NCBI GenBank assembly: GCA_017619255.1
Contig: JAFZSS010000234.1
Coordinates: forward strand, 1-16,127
From: Muribaculaceae bacterium
Lineage (GTDB): Bacteria; Bacteroidota; Bacteroidia; Bacteroidales; Muribaculaceae
DNA length: 16,127 nucleotides
Direction of reading: 5' to 3'
Below, piece after piece: positions 1-6,724 of this stretch (the first letter of the stretch is position 1; each line of letters opens with the position of its first letter). Both the position numbers and the translations under genes were made by a program. The notes beneath the pieces were generated by a model. That model did not search any database. It was not told the origin of the DNA and saw only the letters and a list, made by a program, of their open reading frames with translations.

Positions 1-131
1 GGGCAGCTGTTGTCGATGCGGTAGGGAATGGAGAAATCAAAGGTGTCATTGCCCCACTGCACCTCTCGAGGCAGGGGAATCAGCGTCTGCGTTGCCGTGA
101 CAACGCTTGCGAGGATGTTAAGTAGGTTCAT
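1..131 (-). CDS. N-terminus of a GH20-like beta-N-acetylhexosaminidase (partial, cut by window edge)
   Basis: Reading leftward from an ATG at 131-129, 43 codons are open to the window edge. The first about 16 residues (MNLLNILASVVTATQT) are a short hydrophobic leader that could be a weak signal peptide. They are followed by LIPLPREVQWGNDTF, which matches the usual opening of the small N-terminal domain (GH20b type) of Bacteroidetes hexosaminidases, where an I/L-P-x-P-x-x-V-x-W motif starts the mature protein. Such enzymes release terminal N-acetylhexosamines from glycans in the periplasm or at the surface. The catalytic barrel lies outside the window, so the assignment rests on this motif alone. 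The ATG is 36 bases after the stop of the preceding S41 protease on the same strand, and there is no Shine-Dalgarno sequence, so it probably is the last visible gene of that operon. A related GH84-type enzyme is possible. Confidence 0.6.
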   Translation of the reverse strand, partial: MNLLNILASVVTATQTLIPLPREVQWGNDTFDFSIPYRIDNSC

Positions 132-167
132 TTATTGTGAGTCGGTTGATGAAATCCAATGTGGAGT

Positions 168-1787
168 TCAGTCGCGGATCGGGTAGGCAGCCTTGTGCTG
201 GTTTAATGCCTTAAGAGCAGCGAGAACGGTATTGTCCTTGCGGTTCAGGATGGGATAGAATGCCTGGCTCCCGAAAGTGTCGCGGGCAATCAGCGCCTTG
301 AGGTTAGTGACGATGAGGTCACTGGAGAGGTTGATGTAATACCAGCGCGGGGCGATACCGTTGCTCGCGGCAAAGTCGGCGAAGTCCTTGAGCAGGGCTT
401 CATCGCTGGGGACCGTGCTCAAGAACTCGGTGTAGTCCTCCATCTTGCTGAGTGATGAACGGTGATTGTTGCAATAATTGAAAGCATAGCGTTGCAGCAA
501 GCCGGCATTGGCGACATCGATGTAGTAACTCGTGATGCCTGTTGTGTCGCGCGCCACAAAGAGGTCGGGCACGATGCCACCGCCGCCATAGACTGTGCGG
601 CCGAACAGGGTGGTGAACACTTGGTTTTTGTCAATCTTCATGCTGTCGCGGCTGTAAAGTTCGCCGTTCAGATAGCGTTCCAGCACTTCTTTCTCATAGT
701 TGAGCATGCCCTCCTTGTAGTCCTTCTGTATGCAGCGGCCGCTGGGCGTGTAGTAGCGTGCTGTCGTCAAGCGGATGGCGCTTTGGTCTGGAAGGACATA
801 TTCCTTTTGAACAAGGCCCTTGCCAAAGGAACGGCAGCCCACAATCAGACCGCGGTCGTTGTCCTGCAGGGCGCCGGCAAAAATCTCGCTGGCGCTGGCG
901 CTGAATTCGTCAATCAGCACGGCAACCTCTGCATCCTGGAAGGAGCCGTTGCCGTCGCTCCACACCTCACTGTCGTCCTGGCTGTCACGGCCCTTGGTGA
1001 AGACAATGGGCTGGTCGGCAGGCAAGAACTCGTTCACCATCAGAACGGCCATCTCCATAAAACCACCGCCATTGCTGCGCAAATCAATGATGTACCTCTC
1101 AGCTCCTTCGTCTGCCAGGCCTGCGAGGGCGGTGATAAACTCATCGTAGGTGTGGCGGCCGAATTGGTTCACCTTGATGTACCCCGTGATTTTGTCAATC
1201 ATGTAGTAGGCGTCCACCGAGTTGACAGGTATGTCACCGCGCGTAACGGTGAAAGTGAGTGTCTTTTTGGTGTTTTGGCGCTTGATGCCGAGTTTCACCT
1301 TGGTGCCCTTGGCGCCGCGCAAGCGCTTCATCACTTCAGCATTGGTCATCTTGGACCCGGTGGCAATAGAGTCGTCAATGGTGATGATTTGATCTCCTGC
1401 CATCAGACCGACTTTCTCGCTGGGACCGCCGGAGAGGACTTCTACCACACCGATGGTGTCATTGACCATCACAAATGAGATGCCGATGCCGCTGAAGGTG
1501 CCGTTAAGGTCATCGGTGGCGGCTTGGAGGTCTTCGGCAGTGAAGTAGCTCGTGTGCGGGTCAAGGTAACCCAAGATTTCCGGAATGCTCAACTCGATGA
1601 GGTCGTTCAGGTTAGTGTTGTCCACATAGTCCTGGGCGATAAGGTTCAGGATGGCATTGAGCTTACGGTCGTTCTCGGCCACCTTGTTGTCGTGCGGAAA
1701 ACGGAGGCCGAAGAACAAGCCCACTGCCATCGCCACAGCTATGGCGATGGGAATCCAGAAGAGTTCTTTTGTGGGCTTCTTATTCAT
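168..1787 (-). CDS. S41 family C-terminal processing peptidase (tandem copy 1)
   Basis: A 539-residue serine protease of the CtpA/Prc (S41) type that cleaves proteins near their C-termini in the periplasm. Residues about 10-29 form one membrane anchor without a cleavage site, so the protein is probably tethered to the inner membrane. A helical segment with the DPHTSYF motif (76-82) precedes a PDZ domain at about 95-175 whose ligand loop is the canonical FSGIGISF (98-105). The protease core follows: RSNGGG (237-242), then the Ser-Lys dyad, with Ser298 in EFSASASE and Lys323 in SFGKGLVQ, spaced 25 residues as in the family. TPSGRCIQKDY (347-357) is typical of the Bacteroidetes branch. The C-terminal about 150 residues are a family extension with no motif I know. 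The start lies 15 bases after the stop of a close paralogue, so the two are co-transcribed and look like a tandem duplication. The natural substrate is unknown. Confidence 0.93.
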   Translation of the reverse strand: MNKKPTKELFWIPIAIAVAMAVGLFFGLRFPHDNKVAENDRKLNAILNLIAQDYVDNTNLNDLIELSIPEILGYLDPHTSYFTAEDLQAATDDLNGTFSGIGISFVMVNDTIGVVEVLSGGPSEKVGLMAGDQIITIDDSIATGSKMTNAEVMKRLRGAKGTKVKLGIKRQNTKKTLTFTVTRGDIPVNSVDAYYMIDKITGYIKVNQFGRHTYDEFITALAGLADEGAERYIIDLRSNGGGFMEMAVLMVNEFLPADQPIVFTKGRDSQDDSEVWSDGNGSFQDAEVAVLIDEFSASASEIFAGALQDNDRGLIVGCRSFGKGLVQKEYVLPDQSAIRLTTARYYTPSGRCIQKDYKEGMLNYEKEVLERYLNGELYSRDSMKIDKNQVFTTLFGRTVYGGGGIVPDLFVARDTTGITSYYIDVANAGLLQRYAFNYCNNHRSSLSKMEDYTEFLSTVPSDEALLKDFADFAASNGIAPRWYYINLSSDLIVTNLKALIARDTFGSQAFYPILNRKDNTVLAALKALNQHKAAYPIRD

Positions 1788-1802
1788 GACATAAACTCGA
1801 GC

Positions 1803-3497
1803 TTATAATTGCCAGCGTCTCATAATATCGTTTATGAGACTTTGCTGATGATGACTGATTGACGAGAGTTCCAGATTTTCAGTGATCGGGAATACCGCTT
1901 TATGCTTGTTCAGGGCTTTGAGCGCTTGCTGGACTGTCTTGTCGTTGCGGTTAAGTATCGGGTAATAGGCTTGGCTGCCAAAGATGTCTCGGGCAATCAA
2001 CGCTTTGAGATTTGTAACAATCACATCACGGGAAATGTTGATATAGTACCATCGCGGTGTGACTCCGTTTTCGGCGGCATAGTCAACAAACATGTTGATC
2101 AGTTCCTCATCGCTGGGCGCCATGCGCAAGAACTGCTTATAGTCGCTCATTTTGTTAAGTGAGGCATGATTGTCGCTGCTGTAGGTGAATGCGAAGCGTT
2201 GCAAGAGTCCCGCATTGTTGACCTCGTTGTAATAACCCGTGATGCCGCTGGTGTCGCGGGGTACGAAGACATCAGGCACGATGCCTCCGCCACCATAAAC
2301 GGTTCGGCCATGGGCGGTAGTGAACTTCTGGCTTTTGTCAACCTTGATGCTGTCCTTGTTGTCCATTTCGCCGTGGATGTAGCGTTCGGCAAGCTCGTTG
2401 GCATAGTCCTCGATATAACCGCGTTTGTAATCCTTCTGAATGCAGCGGCCGCTGGGTGTGTAATAACGGGCTGTGGTCAAGCGTATGGCACTGCTGTCGG
2501 GCAGGATGAACTCTTTCTGCACCAGAGCCTTGCCATAGGAGCGGCAACCCACAATCAGGCCACGGTCATTGTCCTGAAGGGCACCGGCAAAAATCTCGCT
2601 GGCGCTGGCACTGAACTCATCGATGAGAACGGCTACTTCCACATCCTGATACATGCCGTTGCCATCGCTCCACACCTCGCTGTCGTCACGCTTATAGCGG
2701 CCATGGGTGCGGACTATCAGCTCATCTGCCGGGAGAAACTCGTTGGCCATGCGCACAGCCATCTCCATGAAGCCGCCGCCGTTGCCGCGCAGGTCAATCA
2801 TGTAGCGCTTGGCCCCTTCGTCCTGGAGACTCTTCATGGCTGCCATGAATTCATCGTAAGTGTTGCGGCTGAACTGGTTGATTTTGAGGTATCCGGTGTT
2901 TTTATCCAGCATATAATGAGCGTCAACGGCATTTGTGGGAATGGTGCCGCGCGTGATGATGAAGTCGAGTGTCTTGAGGCTGTTGGCGCGCTTGATGCCC
3001 AGTTTTACCTTGCTGCCTTTGTCTCCACGCAGGTGTTTCATGACAGCTGCCTTGGTAATGGTCTCGCCCACGATGGTCGAGTCATCGATGGACACTATAC
3101 GGTCACCGACTGCCAGTCCCATCTTGGCACCTGGTCCGCCAGGAACGACTTCGATAATGGTAGTGGTATCGTTGATGATTTCATACAGGATGCCGATGTC
3201 GGTTGTCGCTCCGTTCTTGTTCTCGGTGGATGCCTTAAATTCCTCGGGACTCAAATAGACCGTGTGGGGGTCAAGATTGTTCAGTATCTTGGGGATACTC
3301 ATCTCTACCAGGTCGTTCAGGTTAGTCGAGTCTACATAGTCCCGGTTGATGAGCGTCAGGATGGCGTTGAGTTTACGGTCATTATCAGAAATATATCTGT
3401 CTGGGGCAATCAAGTTGCCAATCAACAAGCCCACCACCACCGCCACCGCAATGGCGAGGGGTAACCAAATCGGTTGACGAGCGGGCTTCTGTCTCAT
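1803..3497 (-). CDS. S41 family C-terminal processing peptidase (tandem copy 2, divergent PDZ loop)
   Basis: A 564-residue paralogue of the next gene. The two align without gaps over at least the first 340 residues, so Ser298 (EFSASASE) and Lys323 (SYGKALVQ) fall at identical positions and the catalytic dyad is intact. Residues about 11-29 form a membrane anchor; the PDZ domain is at about 95-175 and RGNGGG at 237-242. There are three differences from copy 1. The PDZ loop reads TTDIGILY, where copy 1 has SGIGISF, losing the first glycine of GIG. Lys323 is followed by Ala instead of Gly. An extra C-terminal tail of about 24 residues, rich in Ser, His and Gln, follows the point where copy 1 ends. 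It sits 24 bases after the dCMP deaminase stop and 15 before copy 1. I infer a duplication with divergence in peptide recognition; both should be active enzymes. Confidence 0.93.
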   Translation of the reverse strand: MRQKPARQPIWLPLAIAVAVVVGLLIGNLIAPDRYISDNDRKLNAILTLINRDYVDSTNLNDLVEMSIPKILNNLDPHTVYLSPEEFKASTENKNGATTDIGILYEIINDTTTIIEVVPGGPGAKMGLAVGDRIVSIDDSTIVGETITKAAVMKHLRGDKGSKVKLGIKRANSLKTLDFIITRGTIPTNAVDAHYMLDKNTGYLKINQFSRNTYDEFMAAMKSLQDEGAKRYMIDLRGNGGGFMEMAVRMANEFLPADELIVRTHGRYKRDDSEVWSDGNGMYQDVEVAVLIDEFSASASEIFAGALQDNDRGLIVGCRSYGKALVQKEFILPDSSAIRLTTARYYTPSGRCIQKDYKRGYIEDYANELAERYIHGEMDNKDSIKVDKSQKFTTAHGRTVYGGGGIVPDVFVPRDTSGITGYYNEVNNAGLLQRFAFTYSSDNHASLNKMSDYKQFLRMAPSDEELINMFVDYAAENGVTPRWYYINISRDVIVTNLKALIARDIFGSQAYYPILNRNDKTVQQALKALNKHKAVFPITENLELSSISHHQQSLINDIMRRWQL

Positions 3498-3521
3498 CGT
3501 TATTGAGGGGACTTTTGGGTG

Positions 3522-4043
3522 TTATTTGGATTGGCTTGCTAAATAGGCGGCCACTTCTTGATAATGGCTCTCGCTGTTGTCGCTGGTGATGGCCACGGGT
3601 TCGTAACCGTTACTGTGGTCCCACAGGTGAATGACTTCAATGCCGGCACGGCACAGCAGGTCCACACCATCATGCATGCGGTAATACTCGCCAAACACAA
3701 CGCGGCGAATGCCCGCTTGAATGATGAGTTTGCTGCACTCCATACAGGGCGATGTGGTGACATAGAGCGTCGCACCGTCACTGCTGTTATTGCTGCGGGC
3801 GACCTTGGTGATGGCGTTGGCCTCGGCATGCAGAACATAGGGTTTGGAGTGGTCGGCATCTTCCTCACACACATTCTCAAAGCCTGCGGGCGTGCCGTTG
3901 TAACCATCGCTGATAATCATCTTGTCCTTGACCAACAACGCACCCACCTGACGACGGCGGCAATAGGAATTCTCGGCCCAGATCTGCGTCATGCGCAGGT
4001 ACCTGGAGTCGAGCAGTAACTGTTTTTTCTCGCGAGCGTCCAT
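3522..4043 (-). CDS. comEB: Deoxycytidylate (dCMP) deaminase, ComEB-like
   Basis: A 173-residue zinc-dependent deaminase converting dCMP to dUMP, the precursor for thymidylate synthesis, in the cytoplasm. The zinc site is visible: His72-Ala-Glu74 within LHAEANAI (Glu74 is the proton shuttle) and the PCxxC cysteines Cys100 and Cys103 in SPCMECSKL. The GYNGTPAGF motif (48-55) upstream of the HAE site distinguishes dCMP deaminases from plain cytidine and tRNA deaminases. Length is normal for the family. It is the first gene of the leftward operon, with a TAATTTTG -7 element 19 bases upstream of the ATG. Its pairing with S41 proteases is probably co-transcription without a shared pathway. The ComEB name comes from the Bacillus homologue and does not imply a role in DNA uptake here. 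Confidence 0.93.
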   Translation of the reverse strand: MDAREKKQLLLDSRYLRMTQIWAENSYCRRRQVGALLVKDKMIISDGYNGTPAGFENVCEEDADHSKPYVLHAEANAITKVARSNNSSDGATLYVTTSPCMECSKLIIQAGIRRVVFGEYYRMHDGVDLLCRAGIEVIHLWDHSNGYEPVAITSDNSESHYQEVAAYLASQSK

Positions 4044-4062
4044 TTGATATTGTTTTAAACTA

Positions 4063-4070
4063 CAAAATTA
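4063..4070 (-). promoter_or_regulatory. Bacteroidetes-type -7 element for the dCMP deaminase/S41 operon
   Basis: On the minus strand this octamer reads TAATTTTG, an exact match to the Bacteroidetes -7 consensus TAnnTTTG, 19 bases before the ATG at 4043. The best -33 candidate is TTG at 4089-4087, only 16 bases away, shorter than the usual 19-21, so the -33 box is weak or absent. Confidence 0.5.
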
Positions 4071-4317
4071 CAGTTTTTTTCTCTATCAATGCATCAGCTA
4101 TGGTTTTTTCTCAGGAAAAAAGTATTTATTTTCCGATTTTATTGCCAATAGGCCCAAAAACCGCTTTTTACGGGCTTGAAGACTGTAAAAAAATTGTAAG
4201 AATGGACCGATTTTGGTTAAATCCTTCAAACGGATGCAACATTCTTGCGTTTTCTGCGTCTTATATAGTGTCATGTCATTAAACAAGAAAAGAAGTATAA
4301 CGATAATAATGATTTTT

Positions 4318-5172
4318 ATGAAAAAGAAAACTTTGATGATGACCCTGCTGGCGGGTCTCGTGCTTGTGAGCAGTTGTGCCAGCAAGAAGGACCTGGAAGA
4401 GTGCAGGCAGCGCAGCATGGGGATGATGCAGTCCTACAAGGAGCTGAACATCAATTACCAGGATGCCAAGGAACAATTGGCAGCCGCCAATGTGCGTGTG
4501 GCATCGCTTGAGGAGCAGCTGGCTGAGTCCAAAGCTGCCTATGAGCGCCTGCAGCAATCACTCGACAAGAGTCTCATCAACTCCAGCCAGAGCAATGTCT
4601 CTATCGAGAAACTGGTAGATCAGATCAACGAGAGCAACCAGTACATCCGCCACTTGACCGACCTCAAGACCAAGAGCGACTCGTTGAACTTGGCCCTCAC
4701 CAACAAGCTGACGCGCTCCCTGTCCAAGGAGGAACTCAAAGATGTGGATGTGCAGGTGTTGAAAGGCGTGGTCTATATCTCGCTGGCCGATAACATGCTC
4801 TACAAGAGTGGCTCCTACGAGATCAACGAGCGCGCTGCCGAGACACTTTCCAAGATTGCCAAGATCATCAACGACTACGAGGACTACGATGTGCTCATCG
4901 AGGGCAACACCGATGATGTGCCCATCAGCCGTGAGAACATCCGCAACAATTGGGACCTCTCCTGTCTGCGTGCGTCGTCGGTGGTGCAAGCATTGCAGAA
5001 TAACTATGGCGTCAATCCCAAGCGACTGACTGCTGGTGGCCGTGGCGAGTATAACCCCGTGGCAAGCAACAGCACCGCAGTAGGCAAGCAGCGCAACCGT
5101 CGCACGCAGATTATCATCACGCCCAAGCTCGAAGAGTTCCTCGAGCTCATCGACGAGGCTCCCGAGGATTGA
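4318..5172 (+). CDS. OmpA-like peptidoglycan-binding lipoprotein with coiled coil
   Basis: A 284-residue lipoprotein that probably links the outer membrane to peptidoglycan. From the chosen ATG the signal peptide is MKKKTLMMTLLAGLVLVSSC, with lipobox VSSC and lipidated Cys20. An ATG nine bases upstream (4309) is also in frame and would add three residues; starts further upstream would bury the signal peptide. Residues about 25-115 are heptad-like and charged, consistent with a coiled-coil spacer. The C-terminal OmpA domain begins about residue 150 and carries the expected ligand residues: the Asp of GNTDDVPI, then NNWDLSCLRA, and NRRTQIII near the end, where the Arg contacts diaminopimelate. 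An acidic tail (EEFLELIDEAPED) closes the protein. It is divergent from the dCMP deaminase gene and monocistronic, since a strong terminator follows. I see no clear TAnnTTTG promoter in the AT-rich upstream stretch. Confidence 0.9.
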   Translation: MKKKTLMMTLLAGLVLVSSCASKKDLEECRQRSMGMMQSYKELNINYQDAKEQLAAANVRVASLEEQLAESKAAYERLQQSLDKSLINSSQSNVSIEKLVDQINESNQYIRHLTDLKTKSDSLNLALTNKLTRSLSKEELKDVDVQVLKGVVYISLADNMLYKSGSYEINERAAETLSKIAKIINDYEDYDVLIEGNTDDVPISRENIRNNWDLSCLRASSVVQALQNNYGVNPKRLTAGGRGEYNPVASNSTAVGKQRNRRTQIIITPKLEEFLELIDEAPED

Positions 5173-5177
5173 TCCGC

Positions 5178-5205
5178 GGGCTGACACTTTGGGCAGTGTC
5201 TCCCC
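5178..5205 (+). other. Small hairpin in the 3' untranslated region of the OmpA-like gene
   Basis: Five bases after the stop codon, GACACT (5183-5188) pairs with AGTGTC (5195-5200) around TTGGGC. GGG (5178-5180) can pair with CCC (5203-5205) across a 2x2 internal loop. No T-run follows, so this is not itself a terminator; it may protect the transcript end. Confidence 0.35.
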
Positions 5206-5227
5206 CGAGGTTGGTACTGAAAAACAG

Positions 5228-5261
5228 CAAGTCCTTGACACCGAGTCAAGGACTTGTTTTT
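5228..5261 (+). terminator. Rho-independent terminator of the OmpA-like gene
   Basis: A perfect 12-bp stem (CAAGTCCTTGAC at 5228-5239 with GTCAAGGACTTG at 5245-5256) closes a five-base loop ACCGA and is followed immediately by TTTTT (5257-5261). It lies 55 bases after the stop codon. An A-run precedes the stem, so it may also stop transcripts coming from the right. Confidence 0.93.
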
Positions 5262-5540
5262 AACTAATTAACCTTCTAATACCATTAACATAAACCTTAA
5301 ACATTTTGGTAGAATCTACTTGTCTCACGACACTCGATTAACCTCAATCTTAAAAACTAATACCATGAAAACCAATGCAAATTTAAAGCCAAAAGTTTTT
5401 AACAACCAAATTTTCAACGAAAAAATGCCCATTTTTAACACAAATTAGCAAAAATCGCCAAAAAATCATTGAAATCGCATAAATTGCCATAAAAAAATAT
5501 CATTTTGAAACCATGTTTTTGGATTAAATACGAATGTCGC
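5262..5540. other. AT-rich gene-free stretch between converging terminators
   Basis: About 280 bases lie between the plus-strand terminator at 5228-5261 and the minus-strand one at 5541-5586. The sequence is rich in A-runs and in AAAATCGCC/AAATCGCAT-like words, of low complexity. The only frame I can point to is 27 codons, ATG at 5365 to TAG at 5446-5448, rich in Asn and Lys. I see no RNA gene, transposon end or clear promoter. It is most likely spacer or a decayed leader region. Confidence 0.5.
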
Positions 5541-5586
5541 AAAAAAACGAATTACACGAAGAAATTCTTTTCATTCGTGTAATTCG
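5541..5586 (-). terminator. Rho-independent terminator of the sppA-lpxK-punA-thiL operon
   Basis: Read on the minus strand, CGAATTACACGAA (5586-5574) pairs perfectly over 13 bp with TTCGTGTAATTCG (5560-5548) across a 13-base loop. Seven T residues follow (5547-5541). It starts 22 bases beyond the thiL stop codon at 5609, the right place to end the operon. Confidence 0.88.
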
Positions 5587-5605
5587 CTGGATCTCGTGTA
5601 ATTCG
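5548..5605. repeat. Triple TCGTGTAATTCG word (two inverted, one direct)
   Basis: The 12-mer TCGTGTAATTCG occurs at 5575-5586 and again at 5594-5605 in direct orientation, with its reverse complement at 5548-5559. The outer pair makes the thiL terminator stem; the third copy ends four bases before the thiL stop and is an alternative pairing partner. From memory this word is dispersed in many Bacteroidales intergenic regions, so it may be a short mobile-like palindrome co-opted as a terminator. Confidence 0.7.
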
Positions 5606-5608
5606 TGA

Positions 5609-6661
5609 TTATTCTTTTGGGGAATCGGGAGTGAATGCGTTCCAGCCCTGGGCGCGGATTTCCAGCTCTTGGTCGTCACGGGTCACCATGTAGGCGCCAA
5701 GGTCGGATTTCGTGATGCGGCCGATGAGGCGTGCGGTCTTCATGCGCTCTACCTTATCGTGGTCGGCCAGGGGTACAGTGAACAGCAGCTCATAGTCTTC
5801 CCCGCCGTTCATGGCAGCGGTAACGAGGTTCATGTTCAGTTCCTCGGCCATGAGTGCTGTCTGGTAGTCGATGGGAATGCGGTCTTCATAGACGCGGCAA
5901 CCCACGCCTGAATCCTTGCAAATGTGCAGCAGCTCGCTTGACAGGCCGTCGCTCACATCCATCATTGCCGTGGGACGAATGCCCAATTCACGCAGTTCTT
6001 CAATGACATCGCGGCGGGCTTCGGGCTTAAGTTGGCGCTCGATGATGTATTCCTTGCCCGAGAAGTCTGGTTGGAAGTCTGCGTCCTTCATCTCAGCGCT
6101 TACGCGTCGCTCGCGCTCCAGTAGTTGCAGACCCATATAGGCTGCGCCCAGGTTGCCGCTCACGCAGATGAGGTCGGTGTCCTTGGCTCCCGAGCGATAG
6201 ACGATATCGTCCTTCGCTGCCTCGCCAAGGCAGGTCACGCTGATGATGAGTCCCGTGACCGATGCGCTGGTATCGCCACCCACGAGGTCAACGCCATAAT
6301 GCTCACAGGCGATGCGCATGCCCTCATATAGCTGCTCGATGTGCTCCAGCGTGAAACGCTTGCTGATGCCCAACGACACGGTCACCTGGCGCGGTGTGCC
6401 GTTCATGGCATACACATCGCTCAGATTCACCACGATGGCTTTGTAGCCCAGATGCATCAGTGGCACATAGGTGAGATCAAAGTGGATGCCCTCGAGCAGC
6501 AGGTCGGTGGTGACCAGTGTTTCGCAGTCCTTGCCGTAATTGATGACAGCGCAGTCATCGCCCACACCGCGTCGGGTGGACTCGTTGCGCACGGGGAAAG
6601 AACGCGTCAAGTGTTCAATCAGCCCAAACTCGCCCAATGTTGAAATCTCGGTCTCTTTCAT
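5609..6661 (-). CDS. thiL: Thiamine-monophosphate kinase
   Basis: A 350-residue ATP-dependent kinase making thiamine diphosphate from thiamine monophosphate, the last step of cofactor synthesis. It has the AIR-synthase-like fold: GVGDDCAVI (32-40) and TTDLLLEGIHFD (51-62) supply metal and substrate ligands, NLSDVYAMNGTP (79-90) is the family signature, GGDTSAS (128-134) binds ATP and metal, MDVSDGLSSEL (234-244) and NGGEDYELLFTV (285-296) complete the active site. Length is normal. It is the last gene of a four-gene run, starting 63 bases after the punA stop, with a palindromic repeat in the gap and a terminator 22 bases past its own stop. The ATG at 6661 gives MKETEIS; no Shine-Dalgarno sequence is present. 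No other thiamine gene is in the window. Confidence 0.95.
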   Translation of the reverse strand: MKETEISTLGEFGLIEHLTRSFPVRNESTRRGVGDDCAVINYGKDCETLVTTDLLLEGIHFDLTYVPLMHLGYKAIVVNLSDVYAMNGTPRQVTVSLGISKRFTLEHIEQLYEGMRIACEHYGVDLVGGDTSASVTGLIISVTCLGEAAKDDIVYRSGAKDTDLICVSGNLGAAYMGLQLLERERRVSAEMKDADFQPDFSGKEYIIERQLKPEARRDVIEELRELGIRPTAMMDVSDGLSSELLHICKDSGVGCRVYEDRIPIDYQTALMAEELNMNLVTAAMNGGEDYELLFTVPLADHDKVERMKTARLIGRITKSDLGAYMVTRDDQELEIRAQGWNAFTPDSPKE

Positions 6662-6678
6662 TCATTCTTATAATTTGA

Positions 6679-6704
6679 AGAGACGCAAGGATTCTTGCGT
6701 CTCT
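6679..6704. repeat. Palindromic intergenic repeat between punA and thiL
   Basis: AGAGACGCAAG (6679-6689) and CTTGCGTCTCT (6694-6704) form a perfect 11-bp stem with the loop GATT. The AGAGACGC...GCGTCTCT palindrome is, as far as I recall, a recurrent dispersed element in Bacteroidales genomes. No T-run follows on either strand, so it is not a classical terminator. It lies inside the operon, where an mRNA hairpin could set relative expression of punA and thiL. Confidence 0.75.
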
Positions 6705-6724
6705 ACTTTCCTGATTAATGATCT

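Noticed and set aside
2166..3464. 432-codon plus-strand frame opposite S41 copy 2, and a similar 338-codon frame (462-1478) opposite copy 1
   Set aside because: Both are antisense to proteases with intact catalytic motifs. They resemble each other only because the two proteases are paralogues.
4152..4175. Imperfect GCCC-AAAAA / TTTTT-GGGC hairpin between the divergent genes
   Set aside because: It has a two-base bulge, AT-rich inner stem and no T-run, and lies in a divergent promoter region where no transcript should end.
4213..4317. Upstream ATG extension of the OmpA-like lipoprotein
   Set aside because: It would add about 35 residues before a perfect lipoprotein signal peptide, destroying export. 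The start at 4318 (or 4309) fits.
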